Origin: Dasyornis broadbenti
Lineage: Eukaryota; Chordata; Aves; Passeriformes; Dasyornithidae
Assembly (NCBI GenBank): GCA_013397935.1
Contig: VZRN01000659.1
Coordinates: 2,007,466 to 2,071,465 of the forward strand
DNA: 64,000 nucleotides
Direction of reading: 5' to 3'
The notes under the pieces were generated by a model. That model saw only the letters and a program-made list of their open reading frames with translations. It did no database searches and was not told the origin of the DNA. A program made the translations under genes and the position numbers. Numbering within the stretch: the stretch's first letter is position 1; each line of letters starts with the position of its first letter. Of the stretch, positions 35,801-49,803 are shown in pieces.

Positions 35801-38769
35801 GTGCTACATATAGTGGGAAACCTTGTCCAGAGGTTGAATTTGTATTGCCCTTTTAAAGGGACAAAGTCTCCTCCTCCAACTTTCCTCTGATTTAACCCCC
35901 AGCAAAATAGTGCAGGAGCGCTAATGCTAACCAAAGTGGGGTGGAATGGCATGTGGAGGTGGACGGAAACAAATTCTTTCAGTCATGGGCTTCTCTTACA
36001 TCATCTTGAACGTGTTCTGAAACCATGGTTCCAGAACATAAGGTGGTTATAAACAGAAGTGAAGTGGGTTTAATTGATTTTTGTTGTCCATAATGAGATG
36101 TGTAGACAGATCATAAAAGAACAGTCCGTTAAATCAATAATGTTAAAAAACTTCAGTGTCACCACAACATGAATAACTTACATGCAGGCTGAAAGTTTTC
36201 TTTTGTGTTTAAAAATTCCACCTGTTTATGTGTTGGAATGTCAATACATAGGCACCTTAAACTCACTCTCTTGGAAATTTTAAGTATTTATTTAGCTTTA
36301 TATGAACATGCTACCATGCTTCAGTGGTACTGTCTTTGCAGAATCGGGACCTTATTTAAGTTGTTGGAAATACACTTAAAATCTTGTTGCTAGGATTTAA
36401 AGACCATAGTTCATCAGTCTGCATGGTTTGCTTTAATCTTGATGCTACTGTAAATAATCTGCTGATGCCTTGGTGGATGCCAGGGCAGTTGCATGTTCTT
36501 AATGAAAAAGTTAAGAGCTCTATTTCTGGTAAAGTAGAACAGTTCTCTTTGCTCGTTTGTAGATCAAATGATTCTCAGGAAGTGTATCAGTAGCCTTGTT
36601 CCTTTTCCAAGGGGAAAATGGAATAGTAGGGTGCTATCATAAGATCCAAGCTTAAGACCTTGTTTCCTTTATAAGATAAATTATAGTACAGCTATGAGAA
36701 CAACTTAAAAATTAAATGTCAAAATAATATGAGGGAAGTGCATCCGGTAGAATAGTGGCTTGACTTTTCACAGCATTGTTAGTTTCCATGGTTGTTATCC
36801 TTTGTTTTACAAGATTAGCCATTTGTTTTTGTCAGATTTCCAGCTGCTAGGAAGAATGCAATGTTCTCAAAATATCAAGGTGTGAGTGAGCTTTTCAGGT
36901 TGAATCTTACTAGCCCCTCACATGTTACTTGTCTTGCATATGTTCAAAATGGAGATTAAATGCTACTTAATGTTTTGTTTTGATAAGCTTTTACTTCCAA
37001 TTTTCATAATAGAAAAGCAGTTATCAAGTTGGTCCTCTCCTATTGCTTCAGGCTATCTGTCTCAGTGTTATTCAGAATCAGAAATCTTCCTTCCCCAGCC
37101 ATTTTATATGTCAGGATTGATTGGCCAGGGAATAGTTAGAAATGGTTGTGTGTGACATTGGGCTTGCTTGCTTTTTGTGTCAGCATGCCGTGGATTCTCC
37201 ACCAAAAAAAATCAAACCCAAAACACTTGCTGGCTGGGTTCATGTCCTGCAGAGCTGCCTTTCCTTTGTGGGTTTATGCAAATAAGTTCACTGTCATAAC
37301 AGCTTCCAGTTCCCTGCTCATCAGGCTTCCAACTAGCTGTACTCATGTAGCTTATGAAAATTTGTTCACGCTTCAGTTGTTTGTCAGGAATAGATGGACT
37401 CTGACTATGCTTTGCTAGCCATGATGTTTTAAAACAATTTTTGGCATCCTGCAAAAATTAGTCTTACAGTTCCTGTCTTATCTCCATTAAATATTTGTCT
37501 TGAATCTTTTATTTCTGCTTAGTATTTATCTCTTCTGCAGCATGTGCAGGAGATGACACTGTCATCATTCTAGTCAAGGACAAACACTCTTAGAGCTTTC
37601 ACCTTCTTTACCCTATGTTTTTGCAAAGAGGAGTATTTGCCTGACATTCATATGGCTTGTTTCTTTTCTCTAAGGTTTGTTGACCAAAGCAGAATTTAGT
37701 TGAAACTGGTAGTTTTCAGCATCTCATTTATGGACCAAAGAGAGGGATAGATGGGGGTTATTCACTCATTTACCTGAAGGGGGTTGTGAAAGGTAGCTGG
37801 GAAAAGTGAGTTAGTTATGGTGCTGACTATTGGAATAGTCTGTGAGTCCACTGACAACAATCTTAGCAGTCAACAGATGGGTCAGTGGAGGAGAAGCGGT
37901 AAATAATGATATGCTGAAAATGTGAGAGTAGGAAGGAGTAGAAACAGCGAACAGAGAACTGGGAAAAAAGACTTAATAGAAAATTTCAAGAGAATTTTCC
38001 ATCTGGGAAACTAAGGACAAAATTCAGTCATAAAGTGATGATGCTAATTGAAATGTAAGAAAAGTATCCTTGGCTACCTTCCCATCCAGTATGAAGCTCC
38101 ATTAACTCTTGTCAAGAAAGAAAATTTGCATAATGTTATGTCTCACAGCTGTAGGACGGTATTGGTTTGCCAAGATTTAAGTGTTTATTCTTAAGAGAGG
38201 ATAGAGAAAGTTCCTGGTGATTGTGTTGCCTTTGTTGTGCTAGTTGATGCCTAGCTGAAGGGTTGACATAGAGTGCTGGTGCTGCTGTCCAAGATAAAGA
38301 GAGAGCATCTTTCCCTTAGCAAACTCTGTGTCCTTGTGGCTAGGCTGCTTTACATGTGGGCAAAGCTACAGTTCTCTCTGCTGTCTTTGATTTGGAGCAG
38401 GAACTTTACGGTTGAGCAAGACATCAGTTCAGGAAATACAACAGGAAGAACTATTTGCCATACAGAAATCTTTGTAGACTTACCACAGATGTATTTTGTC
38501 CAATATTTTTTTTAAATATTCAAGTTGTATGTTCCCCAAAGGCATAATCACAAACTTCACTCAGGAAGGTGACATTTCTAAATACAGAGTTATGATTAGT
38601 AGTTGTATTTTGTTATCTCCACTAATATTGCAAAAAACTCAGCAGTAAAATAATTTTCTAAAGCAAATTAACATACTGCTGGAATTGCAGATAGAATACA
38701 GTTGAGAGGATTTTTTTATTCTTATGGAATATAGACTATAAAAGGCAGTTTGAAATGTATTGGCCAAAT

Positions 38770-39830
38770 TGTAGAATGATTTGTGTTGGATGGGACCTTT
38801 GAAAGATCATCTAGTCCAGCCCCCCACTGCCATAGGCAGGGACGTCTTTCACTAGAACAAGCTTCTTAGAGCCCTGTCCAACCTCACCTTGTTTCCAGGT
38901 GTGGGCCATCCACAACTTTTCTGGGCAACCTGTTCCAGTGCCTTGCCGCTCTCATAGTAAAGAGTTGCTTCCTTGCATCTGATTTAAACCTAGTCTCTTT
39001 CAGGCTAATGCCGTTGCCTCTTAAGGGTCCTGTCACTACAGGCCTTGGTAGAAAATTTCTCTTCGTTGTTCTTATAAGCCCCTTTTAAGCAAGGCCACAA
39101 TAAGGTCTCTTCATAGGCTTCTCTTCTCTGGGCTGAACAACGCCAACTTGCTCAGCCTGTCCTCATATGAGAGGTGTTCCATCTCTCGGACTGTGTTTTG
39201 GCTCTCCTCTGGACCCTCTCTAAAAGGTCGATGTGTTTCTTGTCCTGGGAGTCCTAGAGCTGTATGCAGGTGGTGTCTCATAAGTGTGGAATAGAGGGGG
39301 AGAATCACTTACTAGACATAGTGACCACACTTTTTTGGTGCAGCCCACCTTTTGATTTGTTTTCTGAGCTGAAAGTGCATGTTGCCATTTCATGTCCAGT
39401 TTTTCCACCAGTACCCCCAAGACCTTCTTGACAGGGCTGCTCTCAGTCCTCTTGCAACCCAAGCTGTACTGATAACTGGTGGTTGCCCCTACCCAGGTTC
39501 AGGACCATGCACTTCGCCTTGTTGAACTTCATGAGGTTTGTGTTTACCCACTCCTTAAGCTTGTCATTGTCTCTCTGGATGGCATCCATTCCCTCAATAC
39601 AGCTCAGTGTCATCTGCAGACTTGCCAAGGATGCACTCAATTGCTACGTCTGTGTCATTAATGAAAATACTGAGCAGTTCTTGTCCCAATACACACCCCT
39701 GAGGGACACCAGTTGTTACTGATCTCCCTTAGGACATTGAGCCATGGATGTAGCCACCCAGCTGCTATCTGTTGAGTAGTCCTCCAAACTCGTATTTTTC
39801 CAATTTAGCCTCAAGATGTTGTGTGGGAAG
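38770..39830 (-). mobile_element. CR1 LINE, ~1.06 kb antisense copy in UXS1 intron 1
   Basis: On the + strand it begins near GTAGAATGATTTGTGTTGGA and continues with AAAGATCATCTAGTCCAGCC, TGGGCAACCTGTTCCAGTGC, TTCTCTGGGCTGAACAACGC and CCTCATATGAGAGGTGTTCC, which are CR1 3' region landmarks. The minus strand then encodes ORF2 C-terminal pieces: MEHLSYEDRLSKLALFS (frame near 39111-39308), VLGVLVEKLDM (39220-39462) and WVNTNLMKFNKAKCMVLNLG (39443-39640). These pieces are in different frames because of indels. It is the longest CR1 in the window, opposite to UXS1 transcription, 5' truncated and inactive. The terminal 8-mer is mostly lost. Confidence 0.92.
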
Positions 39831-41002
39831 TAATGTTTCCTAAAGGAAAGAAATGTTTTCTTTACATTATTAAATATGTAAATTAATTAAATTAAAACTT
39901 TAATGCAACAGTGATAAGCATTTTATGGTTTACCTTTCCTTGCTTTCCCTTTTTGTCAAGTTTTCATCTGGAAACAAAAACCTTATTTCTTCTAGGAGAC
40001 TGAAGTTGCTGAGTGACTGTGGAAAGTCAGATTTAAGCAAAACCCACCCCCTCTTTTGAATGCCATTTCATCTTTCTGAAATGGAAAGTTTGACTGAAGC
40101 AATTCACTTTGGATGTTCAGAGCTTATGAATTTGCTCTAGAAATTCAGGTTATGACTGTATATCAATTCATATTATTCCTGCATGCTGTTTCCGTTGATA
40201 GTGAAATCTGTTTGTAACAAACATCATCTTGTAGTCTTTTTATTCTGAGGAGCAGAAGTTGAAAGGAGGGTGATACAGAGAAAAATTCCTTTGCTTTTAG
40301 TTAAATCTGCTTAGAAGAACTTTGTGTAAAAGTAACTTTAACAGAGTGTCCTGAAAATGTGAACAACAAAGCAATTGGGAAAGAAAATGATTTTAAAGAG
40401 ATTGCATCTGGTTTTGGTACAGTTGGATCTCTATGGACATCATGGTTTTGCTTCTTAAAACATCTATTTTAAATGTATTTGATGTATGAAATTAGTGTTG
40501 TCACTATATTGTCAATAATTTCAGATTGAGTATGTATTACTGTTGAGGGCCTGTGATAGTCTATGACTTGATTTTAATGTTATTTAAAGAGACCCAGAGA
40601 AGAGGGATAAAGGTACAGGCTTCTTTTAGAATTGTGTTTTTTCCCACCTTCAGGTTGTGACAGTGTTCTTTTCCTGGTTTCCCAGCCTGTTGTGGATGAG
40701 TTAATTATCGCATGCAAGGTTCTCTTAGCATAGTAATCTGTGTTTTATAGAAATCTGTACTGAAAGTATCATTGTAGATGACAGACTTAAAGGACATTCA
40801 GGTGAAAACATACATCCTGTTCCTATGTTCTGAAGATTTAGAAAAATAACATTTGCCTGCTATGAAGTACAGCTGATCAGAGTTAAAATTCTGACTATGA
40901 TAGGGAAGTGTCCATTTAATAGTAGCTGCTCAGCAAAACCCCAGCAAAATGCTTGGGGTTTCTGTTGTACTTTTTCAAGTGTGATTTAACAGATTTTGTA
41001 AG

Positions 41003-41057
41003 TTTGTTTTGGGTTTGTGTTTTTTTTGTTTTGGTTTGGTTTTTTGGGGTTTTTTTA
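41003..41057. repeat. T/G-rich simple sequence
   Basis: Low-complexity run of T blocks separated by G or GG on the + strand inside UXS1 intron 1. No defined repeat unit. Confidence 0.8.
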
Positions 41058-42830
41058 CTTAATGCAGGCAGGGTTGATTTGTAGCCAAAGGATAGCTCCT
41101 GGAATATTCCTTTGCTGACAGTAACCCAGTCATTGCACTCTTCTGCATCCAGCATCGTTTCAGAAAGGGGCTAAAGAAAGACCCTAGAAAGACTAAAGAA
41201 ACTTCTAAATTTCCAGGAGCATAAATATATTCAGTAGGAAAAAAAAACCATAAAACACACTCTTTTCTCATAAGTGACTAAATGATTTAAGGTAGGTTTA
41301 AGAAGTCTTGAAAATCCATAACAATTTTACTGTAAGGCTTTGCCTGCCAAATAGTTACAGCTTAATTTCAGAGGCTGGGGATAGAAACAAAAAAGGATTG
41401 GGATTTTCTAAAAATCCTGAGTGATTAATGTTTAGTCAGAAAAATGTAAATACCTTTTTAATAACAGTACTGTGATTAGGGCATTAAGAAATAAATCTTG
41501 TCTCTTTCCTAAAAGAGGCTCTTTCAGAGGGTTCTGCATCTCTTCACTCAAGTCATGTTCTTCTCTGGAAGCCATCACTTTAAAGTGTAATATCTGTGGG
41601 AATAATTAATAACTAATGTAGTTTTTAATCTTCTTGGTACTTGCAATTAATCCTTGCAGGAATACTACAATAAAAATTATTTCTCTCATTATTTTATGAA
41701 AAGGATACAAAGGGGAAAAACATCTCAGAACAGATAGATGTAGTCCTATTTTGACAAGTACAGATCATTAAATCAGGCTTTGTTAATAAAATATATATAA
41801 ATATATAAATTTGGGTATTCTGATCACTTCCCTAATGGCAACTTGCTATGACCTTAATCAGTCATTAGGTAAGGTTTACAATTAGTCTTTAAAAGAATAA
41901 GCAGAACCTCTGTCTCTTTCTCTCTTGTGAGTGTCTTAATTGTTGGGTTACAAGTCATGCTTCTGTCTAGTCCAATGAGTTAGGAATTCTTCCCTTGTAC
42001 AGAGTTTCAGTAGATGGCAGGAAGACTGTTTATGAATGCTCTCTAGTCGGATGAGTAGGAAGTTCTTCATACAGTATGTAGCGTATGGCTGTGGGGGGTG
42101 AGGGTGTTAAATCTCCACGGTCTGAGAATTGGCACAGGACTATTATCCTGGATTAATACCTTTTGGCTTAAAAGATTTGGCTTTAGACTTGAATTTTTAA
42201 AACTGGATTTTACAGTGAGATGCTGGGTTATGTTAGTGTTTGCTCAAATTTGGTCAATTAGGAGTCTCATGCTTTTGAAAACTGGGTTTATGTGTAGTGC
42301 CTGATTCGTGGCCTTGCTGGTGTGGAAGATATTTTTTTAACCATCCATGTTTGCAGCTTTTGGTGCCTGAACTTGGTGGGCCTGTGAAGTGATTTTATGA
42401 TGCATGTAAGGATTTTCATCTTGAATTCAGGCTTGTAATTTTGCTTTGTTCTGCTGGCAGATTTGTACCTACTTACCTCTCTATATTTCCATCATTCTTG
42501 CCTGAATGTCAAACTGGCCTTGACGTAACCTTTACGGCAAGGAAATCCTCTGTGAGCCTTGGTTGTACTGCTGGTTCTGCTGCTGGGTAAGCCTGTTATA
42601 TAAACAGCTGTGTATTTGGAAGGAAAACAGCCAAACCTTATTTCCACTCTTGTACAAAAATCTTAGCTCTGATCCCTTCAACCTTGGTGTAAGCTCCATG
42701 TGAGCACTAGTATGCAAACAGATCCTTTTTAGAGTTGTGCATTCAGAATCCTTTATGAGGGCAGTCAGTATGTTCAAGTGAGAGAGACTTCAGGATTCTT
42801 CAGATCTCTCTGTATGATAGCTCCTGTGTG

Positions 42831-42886
42831 NNNNNNNNNNNNNNNNNNNNNNNNNNNNNNNNNNNNNNNNNNNNNNNNNNNNNNNN
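42831..42886. other. assembly gap (56 N) in UXS1 intron 1
   Basis: Run of N. The flanks (CTCCTGTGTG to the left, TCGTAGAAGT to the right) do not repeat each other. Confidence 0.97.
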
Positions 42887-44975
42887 TCGTAGAAGTTTAG
42901 TGGAAGATCCTGTACTCCTGCAGAACTGGGATATCAAACACAGTGTTCCTGGAAGGATGTGAATGCCTTTTTGAGCTTTCCTTCCCTGCTATGGACACTG
43001 AGCACACACAAGTCACGTTTTCTTTAGGTAGCTGGTTCCTTGTATGCAATGTGGCTGCGCTGTCTTTGCAACAAAACTGACTGGGTGGTATTTGTGTTGC
43101 AGCTGGCAACTTTTTTTAACAATTCCTACTTCACCAGCTAAAGATGCTTCTTGTCACTGTGTAACCACTTACATTATTTGTATAGGTTTCTGTAGCCCAG
43201 AAAAATAATTCTTTGTAAGTATAACTCCAGTATTTAATGGGAGAATTCTGTACCTGTAACTGCCAGATCGTCATCATTCACTGAAAGAAAAAAAAAGACT
43301 TTTTCCATTAATATTGTCATACATAATTCTAAAATCCTAGCCAGAGGGTAAATAACTTGCATTTAACAGTGCTCAACACTGCATTCCTTTTTCCCCCACA
43401 TTAAACTTACTTTATCTAGTTAACATAAAATCCAGGGTTTTTTTAAAAATTCAGTTGGATTTTATGGATCATTTGTTCTAATGTAAAGCTTCCCTGTCTT
43501 TTCCTCAGAAGATGACAGGAGGTTTTATGATGTCACCACAGATATCACAGGGCCTTCCTACAGCTTGCTTGATAGTCTGTCATGGATTCCTTTGAGTTAC
43601 TCTTTGAATTATTCAGCAGCGCTCAGCACTTAAAAACTGTTCAGTAGCTTTGCTAGATAGCAAAGGCTAGAACAAGTGCATTATTGAATCCTCATTTCTG
43701 TCCTTCCCACTCCGTCTTCCTGGGAATGTTTCATTTCTCCTCCTGCCTGGAAGATGCCTGTGATTATGTTTTTTTTACCTGTTTCTGTAACACCTCATCA
43801 TCTGCTTGAACTCGTTGAGTAATAGTGATGGAAATGTGTGTGCAAAGCCTAAAGTTAGACAAAATACTTCACTAGCTACTACTTGGGACCTGCAACACAG
43901 GTTACAAAAATCTGTGGACACTTCAGAAGCTTTCTATACGTGTATGTTAGCACTGCATACAGGCTACTCCTTCTTAAGACCTAGTGTAATTTGGGTGCTT
44001 AGCTTGAGCCTTGTCTCTTAAAGAGCAACTCCAAAATGATTTTCTGGAGATACTGGAGTATATTTCCTGTGTTGCTTGTTTTGCAGAGTCCCTTACATAA
44101 CTATTCCATGTTAACCTTGTTTATCTTGGTGAAGTTGTCAAGTCTTCCTTGTCAGTGTAGCCTGGTTTATGACTTCTCACTTTTTCACTTACAGCTGCAT
44201 TCTGTGTCCTAGTTGAAAGTTAAAAAAGTCATTGTTCTGATAGTCTTTCAATAATCACCCAAACCCTGACCAGTTTCAGAGGATTTTTTTTTTCCTAGGA
44301 GAAAGTAATTTGATCAGCTGGAACTTTCTGTGAACCTAAAAATATCTAATACATCTTTGGGTTTTGGTTTTATATTGCGATTTATCTTTCTATAAAACTT
44401 TTTCCATACAAACAGTAATAAATGAGTTGTGCTTACTTACTGAGGCATTTTAAGGTATATTGCTTAGGTGCCTTTTGTGTCTACATCACAATAGATATGT
44501 ATTTAGAGAAAGAACATATGTGCATACGAGCACTTGCTACCTTTAATGCAGGACTCTTGGTGGCGCTTCTTTGGACTGATTCAGCTCTCACCTGTTGTGG
44601 CCAGTCTTTTGTCACTCTGCAGTTTCCAGTTTGTGTGGTTCAGGTCTCCAGGGCTCCTTTCTTGCTCTTGTCACTTTTTCCAGTATCCCAATGAACAAAT
44701 CAAGTGTTCTGGTTTATTTAATCTGTGTGTGATGGCAAATTACAGTTTAGATAATTCCTCCATATTTTTTTTACAGTCTCATGTAATCTCATTAGAATTA
44801 CGCCGATACTCTAAAACTGTGTTTCAGACACTTGGGGGATATGTGTATGTAACTTTAGAAAATTTGTGATTAACATATTTAATATTGTCTTAAATGCCTT
44901 CTGATGACAGTAGGAAAAATTACCTCAGGTACTGTTATATGACATTGTAATGTTTTCTCTCTTCTTATTTTCCAG

Positions 44976-45003
44976 CTGTATGGGGAAACTTTGTCAATAT
45001 GAG
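44976..45003 (+). CDS. UXS1: UXS1 exon 2 (28-base microexon): end of anchor, start of stem
   Basis: Encodes the end of codon 33 through the first two bases of codon 42: S-V-W-G-N-F-V-N-M-R, residues 33-42. This is the lumenal end of the signal anchor and the beginning of the stem. It matches the invariant SVWGNFVNMR segment I recall from vertebrate UXS1. The acceptor is TTTTCCAG and the donor is GTAATG (a weaker donor, but preceded by GAG). At 28 bases it is a true microexon, and skipping it would shift the frame. Its identity is secured by exact phase agreement with exons 1 and 3. Confidence 0.93.
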
Positions 45004-47659
45004 GTAATGTATATAATTTTTCTATTGAATATCCTTATGTATAATGAAATTATCTTACCTTTCCCATCAATATATATAAAGTGGGGAGAAAAACAGCACC
45101 TCACACTGTTGTTTGGGTGGTTGCTAAGCAGCAAATACCATTTTTTTTAAAATACAAAGTGTTCAGTCTCAAAAATGGTTGTATATTTGCTGTAGATCTC
45201 ACCCAGGAGTTTACTCACACTTCATCTTCTGATTTTGGCCAGTTGGTTGGCACACCTGGTTGCATAGGCTTGGATTCTGCTTTTCCTCAGCACAGATGTG
45301 ACTGTATCTCAGTGATAATGTGGGATTAAATATTGAAAAGCAGCACGTTCTCCACTGCTTGCTGTTATTATATTTCTGTAGCCAGAATCAGAAATTTGCT
45401 TTGAGAGTTTTTCCTCCTCTGCAGTGAATTGGGAGAGAATCTGGTGGATTAACTGCTGAAAAGGAGAAAATCATGCATTGTCCCCTAGAACTTTTTCCTT
45501 TAGAAATGGAAAGGCAATATGCATGCAAAACATGAGGATTTTCACATTTCTGCTTGCATGTGAGTTTGTCCTCCAGGACAGTTCACTGGGAAGACACAGC
45601 TGCAAAAGAAATTGAAGAGAATATGGGGACAGCTTGTTCCCTACAGCAAAGGCATTGTGTATAGAGGACAAAATATTTTACCATGTTGTTTTGCTAGTAA
45701 AAGGTTTTGGTATTCTGTTGCCATGCCACTCTTAACAGCACTTAGCAAGGAAAGCTTGAGACAAAATAAGAAAAATACTGAATTTTCTCTGGGCTCTGAT
45801 TTACCCATGACAGCTTACGCTGGGATCTGTTCATATCCCAAGTGGTCCACTCTACTCCTCTTGGAGCTTCCTGTCTTTGATGCTAAGAGTGCTCAGCTGT
45901 TAGGCAAACAGCTGCTGGGCTGCTGTGGCTTGCAGATGGAGATATCATTTCGATTACCATATTATCATGACCAGCGAACTCTGGCAGCTTAGCAGCTGTT
46001 ACTTGAGCAGCTGAGCATTTCCTAATGAAGGACAAGAACCCTAGAGTGGTTTGAGAAGGACAGGTGGGTGTGGGATCCAGAGTGTTTATTCCCTGATTGG
46101 CTGTCCTTACAAATTCTGCTTCTACCTGCATCTGAATTCTTATTTGAGATGTCCTTTATAGAGCTACTGAGAGGGAAAATTATTTCTAAAGGTCTGATAT
46201 TGGTCCTCAGCCAGTAAGATTCTTTGTTAGGAGGAAATGTTCTTTAAAAACAAGCTGCAGAGTGCCAGTCTTTGAGTTCCAGGATTTGTGAATAAAAAAT
46301 AGTAGGAACTGTTTTTGAGGGGACCTTTTAAAATTCTGAGGGGTTTTCCAAATTTTCCTTGCTCTTTCATCGGAGAGGAAGGGCTATCTGTTCCACAATT
46401 TGCGTCATTTTTTGTAAATTTCTATTACTTGGAAAAATGTTTTCAAAATCCGCCGGGATACCTTAATATTGCTTTTGTATAGTAAATTCACTCTATGATA
46501 TCTGCAGGGGGTTTATTTGCCACTAATGCAATAAATGACAATTTGGTTTGAAAAGATGATTCAGGGTATGTGTTTCTTAGTGTAGGAATTTACTGAATTC
46601 TTTAGAGACACAAATGAATCTGGTCAGTAAGGTCTTTGCCTCAGTAATAGAATGAGCTGACTTCTCTTAAAAAATGAGGGTTTTACAGAGTTACGAAGGG
46701 AATCGTTGCTTTAACTTCTAACTGTGTGGTGTATGTATATATACTTAACAAAGGATCTTCTGTTTCCCTAGGTGTAATGAGTTCAGGTCCCAAGTAAAGG
46801 AGCTCTGTTTTACACTTGAAAGAACTCCATTTTATGTTGGATACCCATGAATCCTCTAGTATGTAAAAACTTACTACTGTGAGATAAATAATTCCCCTTT
46901 CAGAAGATTTAATTTAAAAAATAATATAATTACGCCAATGTAAGGAAAATTGCATAACCTCAATACGAGAGGTAGAATTTAAAAATACATATTCCACACT
47001 TGTAGAAGTTTACTCAAGAGTGAACATAACTAAGACACTTTACACAATCAGATGCTAAATAAGACCACACAGATTCATGCAAGACATCAGCCGTTTAGAC
47101 AGTACTCTGTTTTCACAAGTTACCATGACATACTTCATCCTTGGACTCGTTTCAAATGAGTAACATTTGTGTGAGAAGTCAGTATTGCCCATCAGGTGGT
47201 CACTGAAGACACATTTTAGTAGTTGGGTTTTTTGCCCCATGTGTTTGGAAAAGTTCAAAGTGAGATTCATTTGCCCTTCTCTCTTTTTGATTGATACTGT
47301 GGCATTAAGGGAAAATGTTTTGTCAGCATACAGTAAGCAGAGACCCTCAAAAAGACATTTTGGGCCTTTGCACAGTAAAGTTACACTCAAAACCAGTAAT
47401 TAGACACTTCTCTAAAATGAAGCTTATTTTCTATGTAAAATGAATGTCATTTTTATTGTTACTGTTCTTTCCTGTAGGCTTGGTACAGTTTCTGCCAAAC
47501 TAATGGATTTCAATGGAAATTAGATCATCGGCTTTAATTTGTTCTGTCTTTGAAATAATAGTAACTCAAGATGCTTTGAGGATGCTGTTTTAACATAATA
47601 CAGGTGCAGTGGAGCAATTATTGCTTAGATATGGATTATATTTTTTTTCTTGCCAACAG
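45004..47659 (+). other. UXS1: UXS1 intron 2 (2.7 kb)
   Basis: Donor GTAATG, acceptor TTTTTTTTCTTGCCAACAG. No repeat family or extra exon was recognised. Open frames inside it (for example 45612-45992 +) have no family motif. Confidence 0.9.
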
Positions 47660-47708
47660 GACTCTTCAAGAAAATGGGGATCAGAAGGTGGAAAGTAGAA
47701 TAGAGGAG
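47660..47708 (+). CDS. UXS1: UXS1 exon 3: lumenal stem
   Basis: Completes codon 42 and encodes residues 43-58 (TLQENGDQKVESRIEE), matching the stem segment SIQENGELKIESKIEE I recall from mammals. The stem is charged and probably helical; it separates the membrane anchor from the enzyme domain. The acceptor is CCAACAG and the donor GTTAGT. The length is 49 bases, ending in phase 0. Several conservative changes against mammals (Ser-Ile to Thr-Leu, Ile to Val, Lys to Arg) fit relaxed constraint on the stem. Confidence 0.94.
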
Positions 47709-49803
47709 GTTAGTTGCTAATAATTGTAATCTCTTCTGTTTTGAGGACTCCATTTCACTGATTTCATATTGAAAGGATATATCTAGTTTTATCTCATTAC
47801 TCTTGATTCTGCTAGAACCATTCAAAGCATTGGATTTGTGTCTGTACATAAGTTTTTAAACTGTTCTTCATTCTAGTGGAATTTCTAACATTGATATGTG
47901 ACTCCACTTTATTTTCATTAAAACTTTTTTGAACGTGATAGATCCGATGAATTTGCTGCGGAGACTATGGCAGAATCCTCCCAAGAACTGTTTTATTTGT
48001 TACTGAAAGGATGTAGATATCCTGTCCACAGAGGATGTCTTTCCTCTGACTCTTACAAAATGTGAAGTATATATAAGGCGCATTACAAATTTGAAAGTGC
48101 CCAAAATTGCTTTGCTTTTTTCTTAACTAATAAACAAAGGTACTTGTGGTTGGGAAGGGTGTACAGTGCCAATGCTTTAAGCACAAGTCCTGGCAGTTTC
48201 TGGAGTAGACATGAGCACTGAACATACTAGTGGTTCTGAACTTCTGTACCAATACTTCTGAATTTCCATTTCCAGTTTGTTGTGAAATACGAAGAATATG
48301 TGCAACAGATTTTTCTCCAAATGTTTTAGACTTCCAGTCTAATAACAGTAAAACAAAGTATTAAATAGAGAAGTTCTTGAGGTTGTTTCCCCTTACCCTT
48401 GTGTGACCGTGTGTGCCTGTACCAGTGTAGTCTGGTCTGCCGACTGTGTTGTATGCCAGCAGATTTATATAGCTGCTGTTACTCTGGACACATTGAGCAG
48501 CCCACAGAAATTGCATAAAATCAATGGAAAGCTTGTATTCTTATTTTGTCTTTTGCATTCCTCTCTGTTTTTTCATTTAGTTTGTTTGTTGTTTTTTTTA
48601 ATTTTAGTAAGTGTTGTAACAAGCATTGTGAAAATTCCAGTTGTTTAACAGTGGTGAAATACTTGAAATTCAAAGTGTAGATCAGAGTTACTGTAAGGTC
48701 TGATAAGTTGGGTATTTCTGGATCTTATTTTTAGAGCTGTACTTGTATAATATCTTACACCATCAGAATAAGTATAACTGTTTCAAGATCTATTTGCTGT
48801 TACACAGAGCTAAATATTTAATGAATTTAAATAACTACACCATATTATTTCCTCTTAACATGAATATGCAGCTTTATTCAGTGCATGGAGTTCCTGAATT
48901 GTCCAGCTCTAACCAGAAGTATTTGTATAAAACAAATTAGTGGTGCTTGCTGATATGTTGCTACTTAGTAGCCGTTAAAACCTCTGATAGCTTTCAACTT
49001 ATGTATAGCCCTACCGGGTAAATTTTGTGACAAGGCTTTAGTAAACGTCAGAACAAGAGTTCAGGGACTCTTGTTGAAATTCAGCAGGACTGGTAGAAAT
49101 TTGGGTCTTTTGATAAAGGAACTGAAACTGATGCCAACTTCAGTAATTTTTTCTTCTAACGCAGTGAAAATGCAAACAGAAGGTAGGTGAACTATATTTT
49201 CTAACTATTTTCCTTTGAATAGTTTCTTAAGCCTAAATATACCCTCAAATCATGATGTAGAATATATTTAGATATTTGAATATAACGTGTCTTTAAATTT
49301 GCATAGCATATTCTGAGAGAATTATGGTAATTTCACTGGAACTAGTGCCCCACTTTCTCTGTCTGTGTCCTCTGTGTGCTCATCTGTTGACCATTTAAAT
49401 AGCTGAGGTTTAAATTAGTGTTCCATTGTGCTGGATATAGATTACCTTTGACAACCTCAGACAAGTCACTTATGACTTCACTTTGCCAAATAGGAATTAT
49501 AACATTGGATGTCCTTATCAAGACTGTAATACTCAGAGCCTTGAGATGTTTTGTTTTCAGTGGTAGACTAAGGGATTTAATTTCACACTGTTCTGGGTGA
49601 TTTGATTTTTGGTGGAAACGGTTCGAGGGGTTTTTTTATGTAAAGGAGGCTTTAAAATGTAAGTTTCTTGGAGTGTCTTCAGTAAAGATCTGCATAGGAG
49701 ACTGTTTGCCATGATTTTTACTCTAAGGCAACTTCCTGTGTGTATGTTTTGTGATCTGAATCTTGTTTTATTCTTCAAAGATTAAATGTTTTTCCTTTTT
49801 TAG
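47709..49803 (+). other. UXS1: UXS1 intron 3 (2.1 kb)
   Basis: Donor GTTAGT, acceptor TTTTTCCTTTTTTAG with a strong pyrimidine tract. No repeat family or extra exon was recognised. Confidence 0.9.

Larger units (their letters stand above)
32809..44975 (+). other. UXS1: UXS1 intron 1 (12.2 kb)
   Basis: Donor GTGAGT; the acceptor is TTATTTTCCAG after a good pyrimidine tract. The first 450 bases belong to the CpG island. The intron also contains an antisense CR1 (38770-39830), a T/G-rich tract (41003-41057), an AT-rich simple stretch near 41788-41810 and an assembly gap (42831-42886). No additional exon was recognised. Introns of this position often hold enhancers, but none can be assigned from sequence alone. 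Confidence 0.9.
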